Shown in pieces: positions 1 through 11,907 of a stretch of 64,000 nt of DNA (position 1 is the first letter of the stretch; every line of letters starts with the position of its first letter). A program made the position numbers and the translations under genes. The stretch comes from Ascaris suum (lineage: Eukaryota; Nematoda; Chromadorea; Rhabditida; Ascarididae), in NCBI GenBank assembly GCA_013433145.1, contig CM024179.1, positions 5,739,300 through 5,803,299 on the forward strand, in the 5' to 3' direction. Below the pieces are notes generated by a model. The model did no database searches and was not told the origin of the DNA. It saw nothing but the letters and a program-made list of their open reading frames with translations.

Positions 1-120
1 AAAACAATCTTTTATCCTGAGCGACCTGTGCCTTATGCGGCTCTAGCAGCTGTTGAGAAACAGCTCGACAGGCTCGAAATAAGCGGCGTCACCTCGGTAA
101 TCCCGAAGGTAGTTGATTAA
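1..120 (+). mobile_element. Ty3/Gypsy-type reverse transcriptase relic (partial)
   Basis: Frame 1 is open from the window edge to a TAA at 118-120 and reads ...ERPVPYAALAAVEKQLDRLE.... This resembles the start of the Ty3/Gypsy reverse transcriptase (RPVPYAAL, then an acidic/basic helix and ...LDRLE..GVI.PV). In intact elements a conserved SAWAAPIV-like block follows; here the similarity stops after GVTSV and the frame closes. It is therefore a truncated, dead fragment whose upstream part lies outside the window. No LTR, RNase H or integrase piece is visible downstream. Family recognition is from memory of Gypsy pol proteins and the fragment is short. Confidence 0.6.
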
Positions 121-2803
121 TTTTTTACTCCTGAACGAAAATGCGATCTAAATAAATCACAGGCCACTGATTTTGATAAACTTATTTTCCAAGATCTTTC
201 CACCAAGGAATGCACAACGCTTTTCCCACACAACTTGTTAAGAAGAAACAACTGCAGAGTTCCTTGTTACTCTTGCATCTATGTTTTCATCGCACAGTTG
301 AAGCAACCGATCGGAAATTTCCCTGTTTTGCAAATACAGCACATTTTCAAGAAGGAAGGAAGGACTACCGGAAAAAAATTATGCGAAAGGTGGGAGCGAG
401 AAGAAAAGAAAGAAGAGCAGGAAACTGGACAAAGGAAAGTGCAGCGCCTTTCTCAGATGTTGTAAAGAATCATTCTGTTTCGAAAGAATTTAGCAGTATT
501 TCATATCTGCCTCACGTAGCTGTCGACTTCTGCTTACTAGGAAAACGGATGAGGCTCGAGCTGAGGATTTCAAAAGCCGATTCGTTTTTATTCTACCATT
601 AAGGTCGTGAGTCGTGGATGTTTCAAAATCCATTCGCTCTCCTCTATATTCAAGGGACGTGATGACGAAGGCGGAGACCCTATGAATTGGTGAGCAATTG
701 GGACGATGAGTCACATGTGCTCACAAAATCCTCAGGACTCATTTGCGTTCACTACCTGTGCTGCTGAAGTTGTGCTCATACTGCGCAACGCTTGACGTTC
801 ACATGCGCCTTAAAATTAGCTATCTCGCGAGGGTACTGAAGTCGTTGCATGCAAATTTTTATTCTCCTTTCAAGTGGAAAAAAAATGACATGCCACCCCT
901 GTGCAAGTACGCTTATTTGCGTCTTTAAAATTTTTCATGCATGATGCACAGCGCACGCGGTAGACGTTCGTCAAATTCAAGCAGGTTTCAGCCGTTTGTC
1001 AAAACTTCACCATGATTTTTCATACGAGCAGCACCTGAGGTAACGATACATAGGAATGTCGGAAACATGCGGCTGATTGCATTCTACTCCCTCTTGAACA
1101 AATACCACATCACCCTATGTTGTGCAGCTGAAAGCCGCCACATCTCTTATTTGTAATGAGACGAAAGTTGAGATGGGACGATAAAGGCTCATGTTTTTGC
1201 CAGCTCACGGATTAAGATGCATCTCGATTCTCACATCGCTCTATGTAAGTCTTCATCGTTTTAAAGTGTTTCTAATGATCCTGCATAACGTTTACTATAA
1301 AATGTTGTAGAATTACAAAGACAGCGGTGGACCCCATAAGGACGCGAGTAAGCAAGTAATGGTCGAGGAAGTCAACTATCAGGTGCGGGTGATTACTAAA
1401 TCTGACTTGCGCTATGATCGCATGATTACATAGATACACAAAAGTGCATAAACCTGTCGTAATATAGTAGAACTAAACATCAGGTTACATTCAGATAGTC
1501 ACAACCCAGCTGCTCAGCACCTTGGTGCAACAAGTGCGACAATTCATACACGGCAATAACGAATTCATTGGCCACGTCAGACAGTATGGAGGTGACTTTG
1601 GCTGGAGATAGGGCTCTTGAATTGTCTTATGGGTGTGCGTGAGGCTTGCTAAGTCGTTTCATTGAATAGACAAGAGTAATAGGTTTCGGTGAGCAGTGTT
1701 GCTGCTGACTGCGTAACGGCAGGTAAATACGAAGGGGGCTTCGATGCATACTGCTATAGACGAAATTTACGGTGTAAATAGTCGTTCAATATTACGTTAG
1801 CAGCCATCAACGCCTCATCCGCAACATTGTTATACGCCAACAATGCCGGGAAGACAGAGGGTTAGACGCACTTTTGTCCGAACATTAACCAAGTGTGGTG
1901 CAATTTCTATTTTCTTCCGGCTGAAGGGTTGCAAAGCAACTGCCAACTCATTGCGGTGAAGATGGATTGAATTGCAATTCTTCCTAGAGAAACGTAATTG
2001 AGGTCTATGAAAACAAAAAAAAAAAAATTTCTTATTTTTGCGACGCTAAACAAGCATGCGGTATTCTGCGATGGTGTTTAACGGCTAAACATCTCAGGAG
2101 CATAAGGTGCATTAATGCATCCTTCTCGGGACGGAGCTTGTTTAGGTTGTATGGTCATTTGCAGCTATGATGCTGAGATGGATGGCAAGGTCCACACCTC
2201 GAAAGCAATTCTATCGGTTAGTGTCGCGGTGACACAGTGTCCACAGCAAAATGTGCAGACATGTGAATGAAGGCGAAATGCAAATTTATGCGGAATATTC
2301 CTGCATCTCCGGAGATAGCATGTTCTAAGCTGGGAAGTTCGACTTTTGCGTCCAAATCGAATAGCGATGCATTTGAACAAGAAAAGCATCCCACAAAATT
2401 CCGCTTTGTTGGCAGCGCTATAGCACTAGAGCTTTGCTTGTAGCAGCTGAACATTTTGATTGGGAAGATCCATCTTCAGCTAACATTATACATTTTCATC
2501 ACCTCTTAACAGCAGCATATCTGCCCGAAATCGTTTAACACGAATGACAAACAATTCAAGAAGAGTGATCAAATGTTGGAGATAGCGCGAATATCTCTTT
2601 GACGCCTCCATTCTCTTATCATTGTATGGCTCAAAAGCCGTCGTTAAAGTTCGAGCGGATTAGCTCCTTCAAGGACGATACTCTCGCGCCCTCCATGTGA
2701 AAAATGTGTTCAGCTGGGTGAATCGAAGACCCACTTTCATCGCAAAGAATATACGTCTTTGGTTCCTTAAAAACTTGGGAAACCCCGTTTTTAGTGAATA
2801 TAA
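121..2803. other. gene-poor stretch
   Basis: I see no supported gene. Short open frames occur on both strands (for example 210-602 +) but they overlap each other, have no splice context and look like chance. A homopolymer A run sits near 2013-2026. There is no second Gypsy block, so the retroelement relic at the left edge does not clearly continue. Confidence 0.6.
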
Positions 2804-3829
2804 TTGGTAGAATGCAGATACGCCAAAATTTCAATGGAGGTCAGCCGACGTTCCCCGAACACTTTCATGCGAGTTCGTTCAATTCCACGACTGCAACCAT
2901 CACACAAGAATTCGTTTCAGAAGCTGCTAGAAAAGCTTCTTCGACGTTCTCTGCGCTCAGACGAATATGCGTGTCGCACTGCACAGAAACTTGACGGCGA
3001 GAAATGCCTCGAAACGCTAGGGATTCGCGCAGACGATGATCGATGTTAAAGACGAGAAGCTCCTTCTTACGAATGGACCCGTATCAGTCGTATTGTACTA
3101 ATAATATAGCATACAAATATCTTGTAAATACTCCACCTTAATTGTCTGTCCAGCTTAATTCGCTTGGTCGCAAGGCCTCGGAAGTAAGGTTTAGGCTTAT
3201 AAAGCTCGCTAAGGAAAGGGAACTCCTAAGAGTTGGATTCATTTCAGAGGTTAGAAGCTCGATATTGCTGGATCGGTTGAAATGTACCCAATATTCGCCA
3301 CAAATTCTACTCCTAATTTCTGCGGAGAGTCACGAAATGCTTCTTTTAATGCTGAAAATAATGCTGATTGTGTGCCATCACCTCGCCTTCCGTTTCTCGG
3401 ATTTCTGCACCCCTGATTCCTGAAAGATTCCTGAGAGTCGGCACACCTGTTCGTTTTCCTGAAATATGTTCCATCTCAGCTAAACGCCTCATGTTGGACA
3501 CAGCACAGACGTTTTCCAGTTTTACTTCGAATACGTTCTTTCTGGAACTTGTGAGTAGCATGACCTCCTCTTTTTCCCAATCGTCTCAGGTATACAACTT
3601 GCCTTCGATAGTGCCGTGGAACCCCGAATTAAAAGCCTTGGGAACATATTCGGCTATCGAATGCATTCGGCAACTATATTTTTCCCTTGAGGACAATATA
3701 CTGCTCGGGAATAACCGTCGAGCAGAGGCGTGCATCGCTCAAATAAATCTTCACGACCCTGTTCTACGACAGCACTTCATTAGGACGGGAAATACCTCTT
3801 GTTTTCGATTGGTTGAAGTTCGATACTAG
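2804..3829 (+). CDS. 3' end of an unassigned multi-exon gene
   Basis: The last exon 3590-3829 is well supported. It follows CAATCGTCTCAG, is open for 79 codons, has a coding-like composition and ends at TAG. The preceding exon ends at 3550 (CTT|gtgagt), giving a 39-nt intron with phase 0 on both sides. A further exon at 3154-3249 (after TCTGTCCAG, ending GAG|gttaga) reads LNSLGRKASEVRFRLIKLAK... in phase 0. A basic, leucine-rich open stretch around 2920-3049 may be another exon (acceptor GTTTCAG near 2917). The acceptor of the middle exon is not settled; ATCTCAG near 3480 is the best looking. The C-terminal sequence contains PWNPELKALGTYSAIECIRQ and HDPVLRQHF. I do not recognise the family. 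The 5' end is unknown. Confidence 0.45.
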
Positions 3830-6654
3830 TGGGGGCTCGGTGACTTGCTGCATATGCAGAAGTGCTTCTCATGCGCAAAAAGAGCACGCAAACAGACTGC
3901 CGAGAATTGATCAGCGGAGGAAAGCTAGTGATTTCCCCCATTTCTCATTCCTCTGAGCAGCGCGTATTTTCGTATTTCCGTGGTATTTTAGCATCGCTGC
4001 TCTTGCGGGTCACAATGTTAATTCATCGGATCGTGTGAGTGCTATGTATTTGATCTCGATGCTTCCTGCTTTCTATAACACATTTGGATAATTTTATTTT
4101 CCGAAAAATACCGCCTACCAGACCTCAAAATTTATTGCGATGCTTCCATAAAATAGGCAAAGCAGTGGTTACTTTCAAGCCCCTCATGGTGACCAGGTGC
4201 TAGGTAATGGGATGCTTCGTGATACTCTCACGAAATTGGTCTCTGAAGTGCATCTGGAGCGCATTTATAGCCAGCAGTTCCGAAATGAGATGGCAGCTCT
4301 GGAAGGACTAATGTAGAAAAGGACGAGTAAGGCGCGAAATACATCCGGACTCTGTCGCAGGCTCTGCTTATGAACCCCTTAGGTCAGAGACAAATTTGAG
4401 CGCATAAAGATGCGAAAAGCATGATCTGGAGGGCCACGTGGCTTCCTTCAAGGCATTCGCCTGTTTATTCACACAGATTTATTATATTGAGCCTTGACCT
4501 ACGTCGCCGAAACATTTACTGTACGACGTCATTCATCAGTTTATTGTATTTCACGACTGCAGTGTTTCGGCCGCCTGATGGGTGTTCTCATGTTTTCTGT
4601 GAAATGAATTTTCCTGTATGCCGCCCTTCGTCCTCTGTGAGGGACAATGAGAAAATCTTTTCTAACGGCGGACACAATTACGATGTATCAACTGTTGTCA
4701 CTCTCCGATTAAATGTATACTTGAAATCAATGATTTTTTGCTTGTGGAAGATCGATTCGACTTATATGGTTAACGCTGGATGAGAGACCTTTCTGCTTTG
4801 AATAGGAAAGGCAGGAGATGCTCGAGGCTTGTTTGGAGTTCATTTCGCGTCATTTCAAGTATTTGGTCCATCTGTAAGAAAGCATTCGAGAAGACTGTAT
4901 AGTGAATGCTTCAAGCAAATATCTTTTCAGCTTTGAAGTATTTCTTTTCGTATCAGAAATAACTCTTTGTTGCATGAAGATTCTGTTGAAAACATTCACC
5001 TCATTTGCATAAAATGCGTGTTCACCTCGGGAAATAATAGGACACTTATTTATAAACGAGCACCACATGAAAATTTGGCGACGGATCGTTGAGATAAATA
5101 GAGAGTTCTTCCTTAATGAATTTGAAAACTTTATATGCTAATCAAGATTGAATAAATAAAAAGTGTTCACAAAATGCGTTTGATGCGATATCACAAACTA
5201 GACGGATAAATAATTAAGCCTTTATTGAACTCCAAAAGGAGTAGAGGACATTAACGCCAAACTGATTACCGAAAGGGATAATAGAAGCGCCGAACAATCG
5301 CAAATGGTCACAGATGCTTAGACGATCAAAAGAGTTTAGTAATTAAAGAAATAACATAGAAAGAAGGTCCTCGTCTAAATCGTTTCCTACACTCATCGCG
5401 TCGCACATACTCAGTGCCGTGTTCAAGAATTTTAGTAACTCGATGCGAAACAACCAACCACATGCGACAACAGACCTCCCCGCGGTGGACAAGACTTGTT
5501 TATGAATATCTCAAGTTCTAAACAGCTCATCGCAAAATCCGTTTTAGTTCATTTCTTTATGCATCATTCATTATGCTGCTAATCACACTTCGATGACGTC
5601 ATGTCTATACTTGCGTAATTTGGCTTGACTGCGCGTGTGTGGGTGGTGCATGTTGAGCGTGTGTCACAAATGGTAGTGCGTTATAGAGCAATGTATGCCC
5701 GCACACCTCACTGCTCAAACAGTGATCCCAGTTGCCAAGTCCAGTGTATAAATCCGTATCGTTCACATCTCAGTTCACGCTCCTGTAGAAAGTCATTAGG
5801 AAGGTTTTTCGCTTGATACTGTCCAGTTGCGAAATGTAGTCAAGTTTGGTCGAGCGCCTCACTAAGGCGGCTTTCAGAAAAGAGCTTCATGACCCTTCAA
5901 CTTGATCATGGGCGGTGCCTCGGTGTTTTTGATCAAAGCTTCTCTGGTGTCATGGAATTGCAGTTCTCGTTTGGCAGATGTCGTACTGCTGTTGTTGTGG
6001 GTGTTTCGTTGAAGTGCGATGTATATTTGGAGCACCTTTCAGCTAAATGTGGATTATGTTGGCTTCTTTGCTGTTTGTCGGTGCTGCTGTCGCGAGCCTT
6101 ACGTCTCACACACAAACGTCCATTTTTCGCTTCATCCATTCTATGGCGTTCGTTAATATCACCTCCTCGTGCAGCAATGCTCTAATGGAGGTAAGCAACT
6201 TACCTAATTAATGCACTTAGAATCCCCATTTTAAAGAAACCTCGGGGAAGGTGCTGGCATTTCGTATTTTCCCAGCGGAAACTTCAATTGAAAACCATCC
6301 GCTGCACTCGGGACTGATACTGTAACTGATTAACCTACTGCATACGCTGCCATTTACACTGTCTCATTCTCATCAGCTCCTATACTTAAAAGTACATCGA
6401 GTTTATTGGTGCCATGATATCACAATCAGAATAAAACCAGTCACATCTACGGAGGTCTGAAATGTGCATTCAGTATTTGTGATGGAGACAGTCTCAGCTG
6501 TGATCATCTGGAATTGGCAGCTGCAGGTATCACCCGCGGATTGTTCACTCTAGCATGGATGCGGTTATCAGCTAGGCTTTTGCTCATTGAGACCACCGGT
6601 GTCTGATGAAATCCAGTATCTGCTTTTTCGAGTGTTACGTAATACGACTTAAAG
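3830..6654. other. intergenic, no gene seen
   Basis: Only short, uncorrelated open frames are present. The longest, 4421-4783 +, has no splice signals or family motif. AT-rich stretches with AATAAA-like hexamers occur around 5150-5160 but cannot be tied to a transcript. Confidence 0.5.
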
Positions 6655-6889
6655 GTGGAATCGCATTTGACCTACGATGGCGCTGTGCCTATACGAAAAG
6701 AATTTTTCGTTGACGCCTTCACATCTGGTCCGTCGAACGCGTTCGCGAGTAGAGATTTGGATAGATGGGTATGTTGCTTCGGAGAGTTCTGCATCTGTCG
6801 TCATGCTGGGGCAACCCTTTCAGTTAGTGACAGTTTGCAGAAGTTTGAAGAGGGGGTTCAAATTTCGGCAAATTTGGCGAATATTGCAA
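6655..6889 (+). CDS. candidate pair of exons, unassigned
   Basis: Two exon-like blocks match in phase. 6655-6768 follows CTTAAAG, reads VESHLTYDGAVPIRKEFFVD... and ends TGG|gtatgt, a near-consensus donor. After a 55-nt gap, 6824-6889 follows CCTTTCAG in phase 0, reads LVTVCRSLKRGFKFRQIW... and ends CAA|gtgcat. Joined, this gives 60 residues without a stop. I do not recognise the family and cannot place the flanking exons. It could belong to a gene reaching toward the acyltransferase, or be chance. Confidence 0.3.
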
Positions 6890-8123
6890 GTGCATTTTGC
6901 GTCTTAATGTGTTGGAGTGCACTATAGGAACGCCCTATAGATAAAAGAATATAGAAGCATAATGCTTGTCTGAAACTCACCAGCTTGCAAGAATTATCGT
7001 GGCGAATCATACTGTAAGAGGTATGGCCATGCAAAGTTTTTATTGCAGAATGGGGGATTTCGGATGAACGGTTTCGCAGAGGTGTAATGACGGCGCTGTC
7101 AACTGTTCATTATTGCGTTAGTTCGCAATTTCCATATGTGGAAAAAGACGCTTCCCACGCGGCAATCCGTTGCTTCCGAGTACACTTCCTTATAGTTTTT
7201 TGCAATGGACTTGCAACGGGGAGCAGTGGGTCTTCGAGACAACCAAGTAGAACAATGCGTGGTTAACGCAAATGTGTTGGTAAAGTTTGGTTTCTGGGTA
7301 TGCAGGGAATTATCAGATAACGGCTGTTGTCTAAAACTAACGGACACATCACACAACGGTTTTTATGGCCTAACCGTCCTCACTATAAAGCCGTTACCTT
7401 CTTGTTGTCGGTGTGGGTTTTGCTCCGCCAAGCGATAAATAGGCAAGCCTGTACGATGATGCAACAGTTACTTGAAAGTGATACAATAGGAATTTTGCTG
7501 CTGTAGCTAGAAATCGTTGTCAACGTTCTAATTGAGGAATTGCAGCAAACTGTTTGAAAAAAGCTCAGAAATTCGTGGATTCCATACCAAATTCTGTAGC
7601 CAACGAAGGATGAGTATTTCGCGCAGCTTTCTGCGTGAAATGGAGCTAACATTTCCCCATCCTTCCCTCTCCCCTTCCCCATCTTTCTACCCATGGGCTC
7701 GGATTTGCTTGATCAGTTTTTAAGGGTTCGAGGCAAGCTTCTCCATTTTTACCAAGCTGGGGGCATTCTGTGACGTTTTATGCTTATATTTTGATTTGCA
7801 GGTTTATCGTGGGTATGGATGTTTGGAAGCAGCCGGAGAAGCGGCGTATTCAAAATCGTACAGTCCACTCGCATTTTGTTTCGCACATAGTGAATCGCCA
7901 AACAGGCAGACGTACAGTATTTGCATACCAATGCAGTGTTACGATCACCGCGCATACGTACATTTGTTTTCGCTTTTCTTTTGTTTTCTTCGGAGCCCAA
8001 GGAGTTAATTAAAGCGAAATAGAGCGATGTTGTATATTTGGCTTATTATGCGGATGCGTCTGTCTGTCTCCCCTCACTCCTCGTCTACTAGCTAGTAATT
8101 CATGTACTCAGCTACCATTTCAG
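6890..8123. other. no gene seen
   Basis: Overlapping open frames on both strands (7205-7438 +, 7383-7694 -, 7770-8012 +) have no splice context or family motif. A C/T-rich run lies near 7650-7690. Nothing else is evident. Confidence 0.45.
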
Positions 8124-8283
8124 GGATTGGGCCGCTTACTTCGTTGGCATCCCGGTCAAATTTGCAATCGAAGCAAGAGTTTCCCGACCAAATACACTTT
8201 GTCAATTTGGAAAAGTGAAGCTTTCGATATCCACCTTGAGCATGATTCTAGAGCTATGGAGGGGACGTGTGCTCATTATGAGG
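8124..8283 (+). CDS. candidate internal exon, unassigned
   Basis: A good acceptor (CTACCATTTCAG) precedes a 160-nt block with two frames open to the donor at 8284 (GAGG|gtaaat). One frame contains HPGQICNRSKSFPTKYTLS, the other DWAAYFVGIPVKFAIEARVS. The splice sites make an exon plausible, but neither frame gives a recognisable motif, so frame and gene are undecided. Confidence 0.22.
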
Positions 8284-9256
8284 GTAAATTTGCTGCGATA
8301 TGATGGCATCGTTCACGCATCTTCAAGGCAGTAACTCTGCGAGGGCCGCGTGCAGGTTCTCGCGTTGAGAGACGAGATTAATTAATGCCTAATAAGGGCC
8401 TAAGAGACTTTGGGGGCAACACTCGAAGTCTTGCGATCCCAGGACCACCTTCGAGATGATCTCATCCCTGATTTGAGGTGCCATTCTAAGTGAGGCCATT
8501 GACATCCCTGATCGCTATCGAAGCAACGTTGATGCAGATATTTACATAACTGCAAGAATGTAGCTTATCTTGTGAATGGAATTTTGTCACTGCGATAATC
8601 TGACGGGATAACAGTTCGGTTCAATGGGATAAACAATGATTTTGTGGTTTAAAATGCGTTTTGCAAGTAGGCAGCACAAAAGCCTAGGATGATGCGTAAG
8701 AATATCTCCGACATCGCGGGAAACGGTGCTTCTCCAACTGCAGCAAACCGTGTTAATTCACGTGCATCACATAGTTTCGTGGAATCCGCGTGGAGAGTGT
8801 CCATTTTTCTCTCGTCGTCCATTAAGGATCTTTCCGACGAGGATGCCTTCTTTGAGGTCTACAAATTGCAAATCACCTTCCCTTTGGTTGATTCTATATG
8901 AATAAATTGTTTTCAAGTTTCCGTCCCATAATATGTGGTCGGTTTTTTCGGCGCTGTTTGAATGGTATCTTCGCTTGCGGAAAATTCGTGACGTTTCAAT
9001 GCAGAGGTTACCTCATTTGTTTGCCCATCTGCTGGGCGTGTCCTGCTTTACGTATTTTTTGAAATGTTTGCATAAGAGGACAATCTTTCTCAACGAAGTT
9101 ATGAGTCGTCCCTACGATCACAGTATTCGATCTTATGTTTAGCTGTTAGAGCGATGGCGTATGATGTTGTCTAAGAGCGCGGATAGTTTGGGTGCTCCGT
9201 TGTGTGTGAAATCACGTCGGGATCATGAGTGGTTCAAATCGAAAATCCGCTTCACC

Positions 9257-9336
9257 ATGTACGGGCTTCAATTGGCGCTTTTTGTATTGCTGGCCATTTC
9301 AACTGCCTATCACGTCCGAATCGGTGATGAAGCGAG
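9257..9336 (+). CDS. possible first exon encoding a signal peptide
   Basis: ATG at 9257 in the context TTCACC-ATG begins MYGLQLALFVLLAISTAYHV..., a hydrophobic stretch typical of a signal peptide. It is followed by a polar segment and a possible donor at 9337 (GCGAG|gtttga, phase 2). NRF-6/OAC-type acyltransferases often start with a signal peptide, and the acyltransferase gene lies downstream on the same strand. Linking the two is inference; no intermediate NRF-domain exon was found. Confidence 0.25.
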
Positions 9337-11907
9337 GTTTGATTTAGAGAATTCTTTTCTTCTATTTTCATGCAGTTAGATGAACTGCTGTCAGTGAATA
9401 TTCTCAGTTCATCGCTATTTCCCCCTTGAATGTATTTGCTTGAGTGCAGTTCTTCAAAGCAATATGTTCAGAGAATTGCAGCTTTCCCTCATTTATTGCT
9501 AAAGATTGCAGTCGGTCGCCTGAAATAGAATTTATTGCACTAGTTACCCATGGAGGCTGTGCATTGAACGGATTCCTCATTCTAAATATCTCGTCATACA
9601 AGTCAAACTTATAAATAAGCAGACATCCGATTACTGGAGTTAAGTTTAATTGCAGTGTGTCTCAATGTCGACCTGTCATGACTAGTAGCGATATTATGCG
9701 TGCAACAGCTCATTTTTATGCAATATTACGCGTGCAACAACTCATAAACAGGCTACTGCATTTTCTTTGTAGTTTATGTCTTCAGAGTCGGTGGACTGCC
9801 ATCAGTGTCTGAGTTCTTTAGAAACAGAGTGCCTTGCATGCGCAATAAAGCTACAGTTCTGCACTATTTAAACTGTGCTTGAAATATTCGTTTTGAATGA
9901 GTGCGCTGTGATTTGTTAGCCCACCACTCAAGCAGCCAATTTTGTCTTCAAAACGTTGAAGGACGCAAAGGGAGGTATAGCTGCATTTACTTTTGATAAA
10001 TTTACTCGTTGCGAATTCTTCTGATGGCTAGAAATAAAGCCTCATTATGCGTGGGATCGGGTCACCTTTGACTTTCAACCTAAAGTTATATTCTAGCGGT
10101 TTCATGGAAAAGGAACGAAGTTTTTTCGGTAGGAGAGGGATTGGAGGAGAGGACAGAAGGGAGACTTATAAACTCAACAATCCCCGCGAACTGCTTTCCA
10201 CTTCGCAGTTTGCTGTGTAATTGCAAAGGGGCACAAGTGGTCTTTTGTCACCGAGGGTTTTCACGATCGTTCTGATCTGATACGTCTTGCGAATGGGAGG
10301 TAGTTCATGAGATATTTTGAAAAGCTTGCGACCGTGATGAATGCACTCGTTCCAAGTGGTCATTCTGACTGAAGAAATCGCTGATATAATTATGTTTAGT
10401 GAAATTTCAGGCAAAAGATACTCAGGATTAGTTCCTTGAATTGCTATTACTCATCAGCAATGCATTTAAAACCATGCGTACTTTCATACACCATCTCTTC
10501 GTCACCTGCGGTATGTAATGAACCTTGTAGAACTCATAGCAGGTTTCTTATTTAGTGCTGACGGGCGTTTAGGCCCAGAGGTTTTTTCCCAGAATTCCTG
10601 CTATTAGCAGTTGAATTGTCGCAGTTGATGTTGATTACATCAATAACACCACTCCTCACTTCGTGTGCTCGGCCACGCCTTGCGTACATTCGTTGCTTTA
10701 TTTTGATGAAACTGTATCTATGTGATTTCTTTTACGCCACGGCTATACCGTGAAGCACAAATTGTTCATCAACAACCCTCCTACCCCTATAATATGCAAA
10801 AGGTCAGCGGATATAATCTTTAGAGAGGAAATTCGACTTGTCAGGTCATTCAGGATTTATGGGGTCTTTAAATTCACTAAACGAGAGAGAAAATTATCAC
10901 TGTAATTGAAATTGATGACAAGGGTGTAGGTTACAAGTTACATCTACCACTTTTGTGGGTATATTAATCAAATTTTAACGTTTTAAGCTGCGAGTTCCAA
11001 AAATGGCAAATAGATACAAGTTGACAAGGCCTACGCGCAAATGTGATGATGTCATGATGCGTTTTTACAAAAGCGCATAAATTTCGAAAGCATTGTTCAG
11101 AGGAAATTTGATCTGCTTTCGGTGTTTACGTCATTCTCGAGCCTGACCAGCTGTTTAGACTTTACAAGCAAAACTGTGGGGAAAGCTGGTTTTCCCTTAA
11201 GCCACAGTTTCATTGCGGATATCGCAAACGGAAAGTGCGCTGTGCTTTCACTTCCGTCAAAACTTTGGACATTACCACAGTTTGAAATTCACAAATTTGG
11301 CTGTACTATCTCCATTCGCATAAAATTGATGCAACATTTTATCGCACCTCGTTGAAGTGCAACCTTAGGCGCAAAACTTTCGGCATGTGTGACGAGATCG
11401 CCGCAGGTCAAAGATTCCCTCTACTTCAATGTATTTCAAGCTGCGTGCCTCATATACTTTCCAGTTTACAACGAAATAAAGCTAACCTAGAGCAGGGGTA
11501 ATGAATCACTAAAAGCGAGTGTCTGAGTTTCCGAATTCATTATGACGCTTAAAATCAGTTTTTATGTAAGGAAGCGGAACTCCTGTGACTGCCATCCTTG
11601 TGTGAGCCCGCTTTAATCATTGCAAACTCTCGTACCGGTTATGAGTGAGAAGTGAAGGTGCTGAGAAGGGCGTAAGCGGATACTTTCCTTACCCCATTGG
11701 AACCCTCTGTTGCACTCCGTCACTACGTACATAAAGCTGGTGAGAGATCCGAGGATTTTTGCTGGGATCGCTGCACCGAAAACAGGTACTGCAGATCCGT
11801 GGAAGGTTTATGGCTTCTCTGAAATGCTTCTCAAGGGAGGGAGGTCGCAGAAGTGATGGTGCTCTGCACTGTTTCACTTTTGGCATTTACCTTTGCCTGC
11901 GTCTCAG
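9337..11907. other. no supported gene; includes one short tandem repeat
   Basis: I searched this stretch for the cysteine-rich N-terminal (NRF) domain that normally precedes the acyltransferase domain and found no convincing exon. The open frame 10166-10414 - shows no motif. The only structured element seen is the two-copy repeat near 9.7 kb. Confidence 0.45.
9688..9745. repeat. two-copy 32-bp imperfect tandem repeat
   Basis: Two 26-bp copies, 9688-9713 (starting GCGATATTATGCGTGC) and 9720-9745 (starting GCAATATTACGCGTGC), differ at three positions and are separated by 6 bp. The pair is a local duplication with no visible coding role. Confidence 0.8.

Noticed and set aside
4421..4783. 120-codon + strand open frame
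   Set aside because: Composition looks random, no exon boundaries or known domain.
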